From Nitrosococcus watsonii C-113 (lineage in GTDB: Bacteria > Pseudomonadota > Gammaproteobacteria > Nitrosococcales > Nitrosococcaceae): a DNA stretch of 64,000 bases. The notes under the pieces were generated by a model, which was not told where the DNA came from, did no database searches, and saw only the letters and a program-made list of their open reading frames with translations. The translations under genes and the position numbers were made by a program. Location of the stretch: positions 2,386,001 to 2,450,000 of the forward strand of contig NC_014315.1 in assembly GCF_000143085.1 (NCBI RefSeq). The letters are read 5' to 3'. The stretch's first letter is position 1. The number at the start of each line of letters is the position of its first letter. This document shows, piece after piece, positions 19,866 through 28,624 of the stretch.

Positions 19866-21311
19866 TCAAACTCTTGGCGCAACATCCTCTCGCTGGACGT
19901 CATATTTACGAAGTTTTTCAACCAAGGTAGTACGCCGCATCCGCAACCGATGAGCCGCTTGAGCCACCACCCCGTCGGCTTCCTCTAGCGCTTGCTTGAT
20001 AAGCGAGCGCTCGATGCAGCTAAGGTGCTTCTTAAGATCCAAACCTTCTCGTGGCAATCGGGGAGTCTCCAAGGTATCAACAACTCGCTCTAGGGATGAT
20101 CCTAATTCAGGCACAGAAGGAGGAATTCCTTCCCCCTCTATTCGGTATTTTTCAGGTAAATCATAATAATCCACCACGCCATAGGGGTATAAAATGGTTA
20201 AACGTTCAACCAGATTAGCAAGCTCCCTGACGTTGCCTGGCCACGGATATTGGCACAAAGCCATAACCGCCGCCGGAGTTAAACGAACAGAGGCGCCTTT
20301 TTCATGCTCAATCCGGGTAATAATCTCATTGATGAGCAGGGGAACGTCCTCAACTCGCTCTCGCAAAGGAGGCATTTCAATGGGAAAGACATTGAGGCGA
20401 TAATAAAGATCCTCGCGGAAATTCCCTTCCTGAAGCTGCTCTTCTAAATTACGATGGGTTGCGGCAATAATACGCACGTCGACATGAATGAGCTTATTGC
20501 TTCCTACCCGCTCAAAAGTTCGCTCCTGCAGTACCCGTAGCAGCTTCACCTGCATAGCCATGGGCATATCGCCAATCTCGTCCAGAAACAAGGTTCCCTT
20601 TTGCGCCAGTTCAAATCGTCCTTGACGGGCTGTAATAGCCCCCGTAAAGGCCCCTTTCTCGTGACCAAAAAGTTCGCTTTCCAGCAGCTCGCCCGGAATA
20701 GCGCCACAATTGACTGGCACAAAGGGGTTTCCCCGCCGCGAGGAATGGTAGTGGAGGTTGCGGGCTACCACTTCCTTGCCGGTCCCGGACTCTCCCAAAA
20801 TCAGGACGGTGGCGTTGGAATCGGCCACCTGCTCTATCAGCTGACGAACAGTCCGGGTAGCACGGCTATTACCTACCAAACTCCGAAATAGTTCTACTGA
20901 TCTTCTCCGTTGCCCTTTTTGCTGGTGGCCTTCACGAAAAAGCTCCGCATTCTGCAAAGCGCTAGTGAGTTCCGTTTGGGAAAAAGGATAGCGCAGCGTC
21001 CCTAAGGCGCCCGGCAAACGCCAGGATTCTTTATTTGAAAGGCTTTCCTTCGGCACCAGCACAAATACAGGTAACTGCACTTCTTCATTATTGAGTGTTT
21101 TAATTGTGGCTGTTATTTTTTGCTGTTCCCCGCTCCAACTACCAATTAGCGCCGCAGCAACAGCCTTGGGATCGGTAACCGTTTTTTGCCATTTCTGGCC
21201 TTGCTCAACCAGTACCGGACGGTAGCCGACGAACTCGATAATGGTTTGCAGGGCTTGGACATGCTCTTTTCTGCTATCTCCCAAAATCAATACGATATCA
21301 GCAGGCATCAT
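19866..21311 (-). CDS. fleQ: Flagellar master regulator FleQ (sigma-54 activator, c-di-GMP responsive type)
   Basis: This 481-residue protein has an N-terminal degenerate receiver-like FleQ domain (1-125). The AAA+ domain has Walker A GESGTGKE at 173-180 and GAFTGA at 220-225. The C-terminal helix-turn-helix is [23 protein letters not shown]. The LFRS motif at 141-144, which in Pseudomonas aeruginosa FleQ forms part of the c-di-GMP site, is conserved, as is RERVEDV downstream. FleQ is the top activator of flagellar class II genes and switches between motility and matrix genes in response to c-di-GMP. It lies between fliT and fleR. Confidence 0.93.
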   Translation of the reverse strand: MMPADIVLILGDSRKEHVQALQTIIEFVGYRPVLVEQGQKWQKTVTDPKAVAAALIGSWSGEQQKITATIKTLNNEEVQLPVFVLVPKESLSNKESWRLPGALGTLRYPFSQTELTSALQNAELFREGHQQKGQRRRSVELFRSLVGNSRATRTVRQLIEQVADSNATVLILGESGTGKEVVARNLHYHSSRRGNPFVPVNCGAIPGELLESELFGHEKGAFTGAITARQGRFELAQKGTLFLDEIGDMPMAMQVKLLRVLQERTFERVGSNKLIHVDVRIIAATHRNLEEQLQEGNFREDLYYRLNVFPIEMPPLRERVEDVPLLINEIITRIEHEKGASVRLTPAAVMALCQYPWPGNVRELANLVERLTILYPYGVVDYYDLPEKYRIEGEGIPPSVPELGSSLERVVDTLETPRLPREGLDLKKHLSCIERSLIKQALEEADGVVAQAAHRLRMRRTTLVEKLRKYDVQREDVAPRV

Positions 21312-22086
21312 AGACCTCTCATACCGTTTTTACCGTTAAAACAGGAAAAAATAAAGTAAATCCCATCGTGGGTCTATTACGCTTTCTTAATGATAGAAGG
21401 AAAGTTAAACACCCTATAGAATGAATGTCAAAATTCTGTCGTATCAAAAATAGCAAAATTCCCCACAAAGGGCCGGACATTCACAGGGAAGCCCGCAATT
21501 TTCCGCCTTACGGCCCAACAAAATGCTTATCATCAGCAAAAAAAGCAAACAATAGCATGGCACCGAAAACCTAAATATTTCTTCGTGTTCGCGCCCCAGG
21601 ATGCCGGTACCAGCGAAAGATAAATTGCTCTAATCCCTTCCCGCAAATCCATCATTTAGATCGGCAAAACCCACTAACATCTGGTGCTCACCTGATTCGG
21701 CCTTACTTTCTTCTACTTCGCTAAGAAGAATCAGGGAATAGGAGTACTTCCTGCTGGGCAAGTAGCTACCCTATTTGCTCAAGTAATAAATCCAGTTTTG
21801 ACTCCAAGCAGTTATCACAGCCATCCAGAGCGTTGGTTGCCGTACAAGCTCCATGTAATAGCACCAACCTATATGCTAAAAGACTTCCCGGCCTAATGGT
21901 TGGCGCGAGGGTAGTTATTCCATTCCAGTCACAAGTACCTGCCTCCAGCACCAAGAGTAAATGCAGGAAATTAGCGCAAACTTCTAAGGATTATCATTAA
22001 CGAGGGAAGAACGGTGAGCCAAGAGAGAATGGCGGTACTAGAGCTAAGAAGTTTTCAATTATCTTCTTTAAAAGGGAAGGCCCCAA
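21312..22086. other. Gene-free 775-base region between fliT and fleQ
   Basis: No convincing gene is seen. The longest minus-strand frame (62 codons) needs a TTG start and has no ribosome site. The region should hold the fleQ promoter. On the minus strand a perfect TTGACA lies at 21431-21426, but the hexamer 17 bases downstream (TTAACT) is a poor -10. No sigma-54 or sigma-28 element was found, consistent with sigma-70 control of the master regulator. Confidence 0.5.
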
Positions 22087-22440
22087 CTAAAAATTATAGG
22101 CACGGTAGATGTCGCGAGCTTGAGATCCTTGGTGTAGTTTTTTTATCTCTTGGGAAAAACGATTGCGCTCTAACTGGCAAAGAGCAGCTATTTCCTCGTT
22201 GAGCGAGAGCAGCCGTTCCAGGCGTTGCCGAGCGGAAGGGAGCATAACCAAGATCTGTTCCCGAGAAAAACTATGCTGCAATAGCCCATCCCGCTCGGCT
22301 TGTAGCTCCGCCAGCTCCCGCCAAGCGCTTTCCTGGGCCTTTAAAAGCATTTTCTGGCTGAGGACAAGGAGTTCATCCAAAGCACCCTTGACAGCTTCAG
22401 GCTCAAAAATGGGATGCTCAGTAACGGCACTAAAGGACAT
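22087..22440 (-). CDS. fliT: FliT-like flagellar export chaperone
   Basis: This 117-residue all-helical protein follows fliS by 17 bases. Its composition and the spacing of hydrophobics (ELLVLSQKML, LEAL/LSLNEEIAALCQLER) fit FliT, the export chaperone of the FliD cap. The family diverges strongly, so identity comes mostly from size, helicity and the flaG-fliD-fliS-fliT order. Confidence 0.75.
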   Translation of the reverse strand: MSFSAVTEHPIFEPEAVKGALDELLVLSQKMLLKAQESAWRELAELQAERDGLLQHSFSREQILVMLPSARQRLERLLSLNEEIAALCQLERNRFSQEIKKLHQGSQARDIYRAYNF

Positions 22441-22457
22441 GGTGCTTAAGCAAATAA

Positions 22458-22904
22458 CTAACGGGTATTGGCGCTAGAAGCAGCTCCAGGCTTGGCAGAC
22501 CCAAGGGCCGGCATTGGAGAATTTACTGGAGAAATGGCTTCCCACCCCTGTTTGATTTCGCCTAAAAGGTAAGCGACTTCTTCTAATATCGCCGCATCAT
22601 TACGGAGGTTAGCTTCCAGAAGGCGCCCCACAATATAGTCATAAAGGCGGTCTAAATCGTCAGCAATTTCAGCTCCCCGCTCTCGATTCAGGCTTACTTG
22701 CAAGCCACTGACAATATCAATGGCGCCGCCGATATTCACACCTTTCTGCGTAATATCATGGCGTGCTATCGCTCCCCTGGCCACCGTAATTTTCTCTAGG
22801 GCACCTTCTAGTAACATTTGGATAAGGCGATGGGGATCGGCGGCGATCACGGCACTTTGGGCGCCGATCTGGCGGTATTGCTGTAGTGCTCCATTTTGGA
22901 TCAT
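22458..22904 (-). CDS. fliS: Flagellin export chaperone FliS
   Basis: This 148-residue four-helix-bundle protein has FliS motifs: QYRQIGAQSAVIAADPHRLIQMLLEGALEKI near the start (shown in parts AADPHRLIQMLLEGAL) and later LDRLYDYIVGRLLEANLRND. FliS binds the flagellin C-terminus in the cytoplasm and prevents early polymerisation. It lies 74 bases after fliD and before fliT. Confidence 0.95.
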   Translation of the reverse strand: MIQNGALQQYRQIGAQSAVIAADPHRLIQMLLEGALEKITVARGAIARHDITQKGVNIGGAIDIVSGLQVSLNRERGAEIADDLDRLYDYIVGRLLEANLRNDAAILEEVAYLLGEIKQGWEAISPVNSPMPALGSAKPGAASSANTR

Positions 22905-22978
22905 ATTGACTTCCTCGTTAAAATCATGGCAACTTTAATAATTATTTAAATCGACTGTTCCAATCAAAGACGACTACC

Positions 22979-25030
22979 TTAGGTAGATCTACTGCCAGGT
23001 AAATTAGCGAGCTGCTGGCTTAAAAAGCTGCTCGTTGTTTGGAGCTGCCCGAGCAGGCTATCCAGGGCCGTAAACTGCGCCCGGTAACGCTTCTCAATAG
23101 CATCCAATCGCCGGGCCAAATCTTCCCGCTGCTCATCGAAACCACCAACGCGATCATTCAAGCTATCAATGCGATTTTCTAAGAATCCTTCCGAATCCAG
23201 TACTTGATCCAGATAGGTATTCAGATGGGTCGCTACTCCCCGGGAAAAGGTGACGCTCCCCCGCGCTCCCGAGGTCTCCCCTAGAATTTCAAGTCGAATA
23301 CCCTCTGCCCTATCGTTTCCAGTTAGAAAGCGACCTGAGCCTGTTGCCGCCTGACCACCGATAGTTCCAGCCACATCTTCCCCCGCGTTACCGCTTTTAA
23401 CCGTCAGTCCCAGGGTTTGGGTAGTGGTCTCCGAGGGCGAAGGATCCAACGCTAAGATTTCAATATTGGAACTACCCCCATAACGGCTAGAACGAATTTC
23501 AAAGCGATCATTTATGAATTCAACAGTTACCTGGCTTCCTGCCTCACTCAGGCTAGGATTACCATTAATCTGACTCTGAATTTCCGCGGCAAGCGCCGTG
23601 CCATCATCGTAGGTTTTTTGGGTCAGAGAAATCGTCGTGGCTTCTCCTCCATCTACTTTGAGGGTAAATTCGTCATTATCGGCATCAATAGTGATGGCAG
23701 AGCCGCTCCAAGGAAAGGGAAAATTGCTGCTAATGGCATTTCCTGTATATTCTCCCTGGGTTGCCAACTGGGTAACATTGACCGCAAATTCTCCAGCCTG
23801 GGCTCCATCGGCGGCTTCTACAAACCGCACCGACGGATCCGAACTCTTGCCACCTCCCGTAAACAAACGGGCAACCGCCTCGGGATCAGCTTCAACTACC
23901 TGCTGCAGCTTGCTTTCATCCAATTTCAGGGTGCCATCCCGCTGGGTGGTAATACCGATATCGGCTAAGGTTTGATAAGGGCCAGACAAACCCGTAACGA
24001 TATCGCTAGCAGCCCGCCGGAGGCGGTTTTCTATGCCGCGCAAACTCGCATCTCCAAGCAGAGGACCCTTTTCTCGAGTTTCCGGATTATAGGAAGAAAG
24101 AGAATTTAAGGTTTTCGCTAAACTATTAAAAGACTCTATAAAGCCATTCACCGATTGACTGGCTACCTGCCCATCAGCTTCCACCGTGAGTGTTGTGGGG
24201 GAATCAAGTTCAGCGCTGTTGAGTTCTAAAGTTACCCCCTCAATCATCCCGGTAATCGTGTTTTGGGGACGAGTAACGGTCAAGCCATCAACCACCAGGC
24301 GGGCATCTTGAGCGGCTACTGTCTCCATTAAATTTTTCCCGTTCCCTGGATCTGTCCCGGTCGGATCATAAGCCAATTGAGACAACCCGCCATCATCCAG
24401 GTTATTACCATCCTCATCGCTAACGGTAATTTCCAAACTATTAGCAAGGCCCATGGTTTGAGCGGTAAAAACCAGGCGATCTCCGGTTCCATCATTGATA
24501 ATATTAGCCTGGACCCCAATATCGGCCTCATTAACCGCGTCTCGGATACCGCTTAAGCTGTTATGGGCGGCATCAATGGTCACCAATTTAGGGGGAGTCT
24601 CGGGATTCCCGGTAAAAGTATTGGCATCATTGTCATAGCTGCCAAAACGAAAACTCAGGGTTCCCGTCCCCAGGGTAGCGCTAGGGTCGGCGAAGGCTTT
24701 GGAAGCGAGTTTTTGTGCCTGGGCTAATTGCTGAACTTCGACACTATAGGTGCCAATAGCCGCTTTCGCCGCTGCCGAAACAGTCAATAAGTCCGTATTA
24801 CCAACGCTGGCCTTGATGGCCTGAAAAGCCGAAGGCGAATCAAGCTTTGCAACCGCATCCTTGAAGCCCGCCAGCTCACTCTTTAATGTGCCCATGGCGG
24901 AAAGAGTCGCTTGCAGTTTCGCTTCCTGGCGGTTGAGACGCAGTTGCTGGGGTTGGCCTTCCGCCGCTACCAATTGATTTACCAGGCTTTCCACATCTAG
25001 CCCGGAACCAATTCCCGTTGAAGTAATCAT
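22979..25030 (-). CDS. fliD: Flagellar filament cap protein FliD
   Basis: This 683-residue filament cap (hook-associated protein 2) begins TSTGIGSGLDVESLVNQLV and ends with the coiled-coil ALDSLLGQLQTTSSFLSQQL, both FliD signatures. It is longer than the E. coli and Pseudomonas proteins (about 470). The extra length lies in the middle, with tandem flagellin-IN-like segments (FAVNVTQLAT, and IDADNDEFTLKVDG). The cap pentamer guides flagellin assembly at the filament tip. It follows flaG. Confidence 0.94.
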   Translation of the reverse strand: MITSTGIGSGLDVESLVNQLVAAEGQPQQLRLNRQEAKLQATLSAMGTLKSELAGFKDAVAKLDSPSAFQAIKASVGNTDLLTVSAAAKAAIGTYSVEVQQLAQAQKLASKAFADPSATLGTGTLSFRFGSYDNDANTFTGNPETPPKLVTIDAAHNSLSGIRDAVNEADIGVQANIINDGTGDRLVFTAQTMGLANSLEITVSDEDGNNLDDGGLSQLAYDPTGTDPGNGKNLMETVAAQDARLVVDGLTVTRPQNTITGMIEGVTLELNSAELDSPTTLTVEADGQVASQSVNGFIESFNSLAKTLNSLSSYNPETREKGPLLGDASLRGIENRLRRAASDIVTGLSGPYQTLADIGITTQRDGTLKLDESKLQQVVEADPEAVARLFTGGGKSSDPSVRFVEAADGAQAGEFAVNVTQLATQGEYTGNAISSNFPFPWSGSAITIDADNDEFTLKVDGGEATTISLTQKTYDDGTALAAEIQSQINGNPSLSEAGSQVTVEFINDRFEIRSSRYGGSSNIEILALDPSPSETTTQTLGLTVKSGNAGEDVAGTIGGQAATGSGRFLTGNDRAEGIRLEILGETSGARGSVTFSRGVATHLNTYLDQVLDSEGFLENRIDSLNDRVGGFDEQREDLARRLDAIEKRYRAQFTALDSLLGQLQTTSSFLSQQLANLPGSRST

Positions 25031-25097
25031 CCCTCTTCCCCCTGTCTCCTGGAAAGCACTATCATTAAGATCAAGACCCTTGGAAATTCAACATCCA

Positions 25098-25499
25098 TCA
25101 AGCCAAAGCTTGCATGAGCGTGCCATCGGTAATGCCTTCTTTCCCCTCTTCCGCTATGCGCCGCGCCAGCACCATGACTTCTTCCGAAGGGATCTGCCGA
25201 ATCATTTCCCCGTTTTCCCTATCCATCACCTTGATCACCGTCTGGCCCGTGGCTTCGTCAATACTAAAATGTAATTCCCGCCTCACATCTTCCATCAGTT
25301 CATTAATACTTTGCACGGCTTCCTCCAATTGCCGCGACCCTTCTTCCCGGTTTTTCCGCTCTTCTGTCTTAGGCTGGGGAGAGTCTGTGGCCGACGATTG
25401 AAGCTTGCTTACCGGATGCACCTTGATTTCGGCCGCAGAGGAAGGCCGCTCCGAAAATGGAGCAGGTATGAAATCTGGGGAAGGAGGGTGAATCATCAA
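25098..25499 (-). CDS. flaG: FlaG family protein
   Basis: This 133-residue protein has a disordered, Pro/Ser/Glu-rich N-terminal half. The C-terminal FlaG domain carries LHFSIDEATGQTVIKVMDR, then GEMIRQIPSEEVMVLARRI. FlaG proteins affect filament length in Pseudomonas and Vibrio, but the mechanism is unsettled. It sits between fliC and fliD, the standard position in polar-flagellum clusters. Confidence 0.93.
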   Translation of the reverse strand: MMIHPPSPDFIPAPFSERPSSAAEIKVHPVSKLQSSATDSPQPKTEERKNREEGSRQLEEAVQSINELMEDVRRELHFSIDEATGQTVIKVMDRENGEMIRQIPSEEVMVLARRIAEEGKEGITDGTLMQALA

Positions 25500-25530
25500 T
25501 CAGTCTCCTTGGTTAGTGTACTAAGGGAGT

Positions 25531-25561
25531 CTCCGTTCAGGATTTTCAGTCCCGAACGGAG
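25531..25561 (-). terminator. Hairpin after fliC, possible terminator
   Basis: CTCCGTTC at 25531-25538 and GAACGGAG at 25554-25561 form a stem, extended inward by a GG/CC pair past one mismatch. It lies 17 bases past the fliC stop. No clear T run follows on the minus strand, so it may be an attenuator or an RNA 3' stabiliser that lets part of the transcription continue into flaG. Confidence 0.5.
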
Positions 25562-25577
25562 CACCATCTCCTTGCGG

Positions 25578-27035
25578 TTACCGCAATAAGCTCAAGACCC
25601 CTTGAGGCTGGGCATTGGCCTGGGCCAGCATGGCGGTACCGGCCTGCTGGAGAATCTTATTGCGCGTCATCTCGGCCGTCTCGGCGGCAAAATCCGCATC
25701 CTGGATACGAGAACGGGCAGCAGAAGTATTCTCGGAAACATTCTCTAAATTAGAAATAGTAGACTCAAAACGATTTTGCAGGGCACCCAAGTCCGCCCGC
25801 TGGGTAGCAATTGAACCCAGGGCTTTGTCGATAACGGACAGAGCACTGTTGGAACCGTCTTGGGTGGAAAGATCAATCTGGGCTACCGAAGACAAGGCAG
25901 AAGTCACACCGCCTGCGCCTACCACCGTATTGGTGCCATCATCACTGGTCACGGTGAAGCTTTTATCCGACTGGAAGCTTACTTGACCGCCTACCACAAT
26001 ACTGTCGTCTCCTCCCGTATCTTCTACAGTCACCCCCCCTACGTTAAAGGCATTCCCCGAGGCCCCTGTATTATTCGCCTCTGAGATAAGAATATCCTCA
26101 CCCTGGGCATTTTCCAAGGTAATGGAGTCCCGGTTTTCGCTGAGCGTGGCGGTTACACCGGTCTCGGCGCTTTGAGCATTGATGGCGTCAGCCAAATTGG
26201 TCACATCCGTGGTGGTAACCCCCGCGGAAATCTGCGCAGCCGAACCGCCGCTGGATTGGAGGGTAAAAGAAACCGTACCATCATCCGCCACGTTGTCCAA
26301 CTTAACTGAAGTCTGGGCGGAGGCCGTCACGCCAGTGGCACCGGATTGTCCATTAACTAGATCAGCTATTGCCTTAGCACTCTCGTTGCCTGTAAGAGCT
26401 ACTGACTTAGAACCCGTGGAACCATTGACGGTGATGTTCTGGGCAGCCACGGTATTACCCCCGGTGGTATCCGTTGCCACGGCTAGACCTGTGCCCGCAT
26501 TGGCAATGCCCTTTCCTAACTGCTCCCCAAGCGTTGTGGCGCGGGCGCTATTAATGGAAAAACCGATGCTTTCGTTAGCATTGGCGCCAATTTGGAATTT
26601 TTGCCCCGTAAAGGAACCATCCAATAGGTTTTTGCCGTTAAAGGTAGTAGAATCCGCAAGCCGGTTAAGTTCCTTCTGCAGTTGCGATACTTCTTTTTGT
26701 AGATTAGCCCGATCCGCGTCGCTGTTAGTATCGTTAGCAGACTGGACAGCAAGCTCTCGCATCCGCTGCAGGATATTGCTGCTCTCCTTCAATCCTCCCT
26801 CGGCGGTTTGGGTCACGGAGATAGCGTCATTGGCATTGCGACCCGCCTGAGCGAGACCGCGAATCTGGGAGGTCATCCGCTCCGTAATCGCCAGCCCGGC
26901 GGCGTCATCCTTGGCATTGTTAATCCGCAAACCGCTGGACAACCGCTCCATCGAGGTTTGCAGCGCGTTTTGGGAACTATTCAGGTTCCGCTGAGCATTG
27001 AGTGATGCAATATTGGTATTGATAGTCTGAGGCAT
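25578..27035 (-). CDS. fliC: Flagellin FliC
   Basis: This 485-residue flagellin has the conserved N-terminal D0/D1 region (INTNIASLNAQRNLNSSQNA, LSSGLRINNAKDDAAGLAI) and C-terminal D1/D0 region (ALGSIATQRADLGALQNRFE, ending AQPQGVLSLLR). The variable middle (about residues 170-390) is rich in Thr, Gly and Asp and would be the exposed surface. It is the only flagellin gene in the window. Expression is probably from the sigma-28 element 175 bases upstream. Confidence 0.98.
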   Translation of the reverse strand: MPQTINTNIASLNAQRNLNSSQNALQTSMERLSSGLRINNAKDDAAGLAITERMTSQIRGLAQAGRNANDAISVTQTAEGGLKESSNILQRMRELAVQSANDTNSDADRANLQKEVSQLQKELNRLADSTTFNGKNLLDGSFTGQKFQIGANANESIGFSINSARATTLGEQLGKGIANAGTGLAVATDTTGGNTVAAQNITVNGSTGSKSVALTGNESAKAIADLVNGQSGATGVTASAQTSVKLDNVADDGTVSFTLQSSGGSAAQISAGVTTTDVTNLADAINAQSAETGVTATLSENRDSITLENAQGEDILISEANNTGASGNAFNVGGVTVEDTGGDDSIVVGGQVSFQSDKSFTVTSDDGTNTVVGAGGVTSALSSVAQIDLSTQDGSNSALSVIDKALGSIATQRADLGALQNRFESTISNLENVSENTSAARSRIQDADFAAETAEMTRNKILQQAGTAMLAQANAQPQGVLSLLR

Positions 27036-27218
27036 AATGGCTTTCCCTTCGTATTTTGTCCGGGGCTATTCCCGGCAAGGTTTGTTTCCAGCGAATAAGC
27101 GCGATAGTCACGCTCCAGGCCTAGACATTAACGATTTGGGACTTGTGGCATGAGCTAGGGAATTCACCCCAACCTAACCTTTGTCCCGTGTCAAGGTGTT
27201 TATCGCTTTCACAGAAAA

Positions 27219-27245
27219 GAATCGGCAAAAAGGGAGGGAACTTTA
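27219..27245 (-). promoter_or_regulatory. Sigma-28 (FliA) promoter for fliC
   Basis: The minus strand reads TAAAGTTC, 11 bases, GCCGATTC against the consensus TAAAGTTT-N11-GCCGATAA: 13 of 16 matches with the exact spacer. It lies about 175 bases upstream of the flagellin start and predicts a leader of that length. It implies a fliA gene elsewhere in the genome. Confidence 0.82.
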
Positions 27246-27360
27246 GTAGATACCGGCAAGGATTTGCCGCTGGTAACGAGGCTTGAGAGTGAATCTGTCG
27301 ACGGTTCCACAATTCTGATAGAAAGCGCAGTATTAATTTGAGAAGAATAGGGCTAATTTC

Positions 27361-27409
27361 GCGCTACTCAACTGCCCCTACAAGGTATCAAGTAGCGCGG
27401 ACCCCGCGC
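27361..27409 (-). terminator. Overlapping inverted repeats after flgL
   Basis: GCGCTACT (27361-27368) pairs with AGTAGCGC (27391-27398). A second compact stem GCGCGG-GGT-CCGCGC (27409 down to 27395) shares the last arm. They lie 10-60 bases past the flgL stop. The two structures are mutually exclusive. There is no T run, so termination is inferred only from position. The remaining bases of the 27036-27418 gap hold the fliC promoter and leader and nothing else recognised. Confidence 0.45.
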
Positions 27410-27418
27410 ACGAAGAGG

Positions 27419-28621
27419 CTACAGAAAATTAAACAAAGATAATCCCTGCAAACGGGCATAAGTCCGCTGGGCGGCCTCAAGTCCTGTTAGCTGCTGATTT
27501 AAACGTCCAATGGCTTCAGCCAAATCCAGATCATTAAGCGAGGATTGTTCCCTGGCCAATTGCAAGCTGGTCTCCTCATTTACTTGGCGTTCCCTATCGA
27601 CGGCATTAAGGCGGGCGCCCGTCTCTGCCCGGACTTCCAAAACCTTGCCCATGGCTTGGTCCAGATCAGTGAGAGTCTTGTTCATATCATTATGGAAGCG
27701 GGCCTGGCTGGTGGTATCGTTGATTGGCCGCTCCAGAGCTTCAATAAAATGCTGGGCAATAGTGAACATATCCCGGTGAGCACTTGCTCGAAGGGTAAAG
27801 CTGTCTCCATCCGCGGGAACCCCGGTGATGCTTGCCTGAGCGCCGCCAAAAGCAATCTCCTCCCCACTGGCGAAGTCACCATTAGCCACAACGGTATGCT
27901 GGGAGTCCAATACCTGGTAGGTAAGGGGATCATCAGGCGTCGCCTGGGAAAATTGCAAGGTATAGTTGCCGGGAATGAAGGCTCCGTTGGCCGAACCGGG
28001 CGCAATTACCCCTGAACCCCTATTTACGGGATTAGCCTCGGTGGCAAAAACGCCATTACCCTCGCGGATGGCTAAAAATACCTCGGAGCCAGAATGGCTA
28101 TCCGCGACCTGCGCTGAGGGACCAATGGAGATTAGACGCTGGGCCTGATCCCCTTGATAAGAAACGCCCCCCCCTGCTTGAATAAAAGGCTGGGTGCGAC
28201 CCTTAGCGCCGGCAAAAAGATATTCGCCACTGGCGTCCTGGCTATTCGCCAGCCCTACCAGTTCGTTAAGGCGCTGCCGGACCTCCTGGGCAATGATGGC
28301 CCGATTCTCATTGTTTTGAGCGCCATTATTGGCCTGCACCGCCAACTCCCGCACGCCCTGCAATACATTATTCACTCCCGCCAGGGCGTTTTCCTCTTGG
28401 GACAAACGGGCTGTCGCCAGGTCAGCGTTTGTTTGAAACTGGGCGGTTCTCCCGGAAGCTTCGCGGACTTCCAGCAAGCGAGCAGCCGCAACAGGATCAT
28501 CGGCCGGCGTTTGCATACGCTCGCCACTGGCTATTTGCCGCTGGGTTTTGCTCACCTGGGTTTGCTGGCGAAGCATCCCCTCGATGCTTTGTTGCTGAAA
28601 TAAAGAAGTGGAGATACGCAT
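27419..28621 (-). CDS. flgL: Flagellar hook-filament junction protein FlgL
   Basis: This 400-residue hook-associated protein 3 begins MRISTSLFQQQSIEGMLRQQ and has flagellin-like D0/D1 ends (SGERMQTPADDPVAAARLLEV; RLNQQLTGLEAAQRTYARLQ). It forms the ring between FlgK and the filament. It follows flgK by 3 bases and ends before the fliC promoter region. Confidence 0.95.
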   Translation of the reverse strand: MRISTSLFQQQSIEGMLRQQTQVSKTQRQIASGERMQTPADDPVAAARLLEVREASGRTAQFQTNADLATARLSQEENALAGVNNVLQGVRELAVQANNGAQNNENRAIIAQEVRQRLNELVGLANSQDASGEYLFAGAKGRTQPFIQAGGGVSYQGDQAQRLISIGPSAQVADSHSGSEVFLAIREGNGVFATEANPVNRGSGVIAPGSANGAFIPGNYTLQFSQATPDDPLTYQVLDSQHTVVANGDFASGEEIAFGGAQASITGVPADGDSFTLRASAHRDMFTIAQHFIEALERPINDTTSQARFHNDMNKTLTDLDQAMGKVLEVRAETGARLNAVDRERQVNEETSLQLAREQSSLNDLDLAEAIGRLNQQLTGLEAAQRTYARLQGLSLFNFL

Positions 28622-28624
28622 AAA

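Noticed and set aside
21766-21954. 62-residue minus-strand reading frame between fliT and fleQ
   Set aside because: It needs a TTG start, lacks a ribosome site and shows no protein-like features.
26179-26850. Long + strand frame opposite fliC (223 codons)
   Set aside because: It is the mirror of the conserved flagellin reading frame and has no recognisable domains or start signals. The same applies to the long + frame at 31889-32617 opposite flgI.
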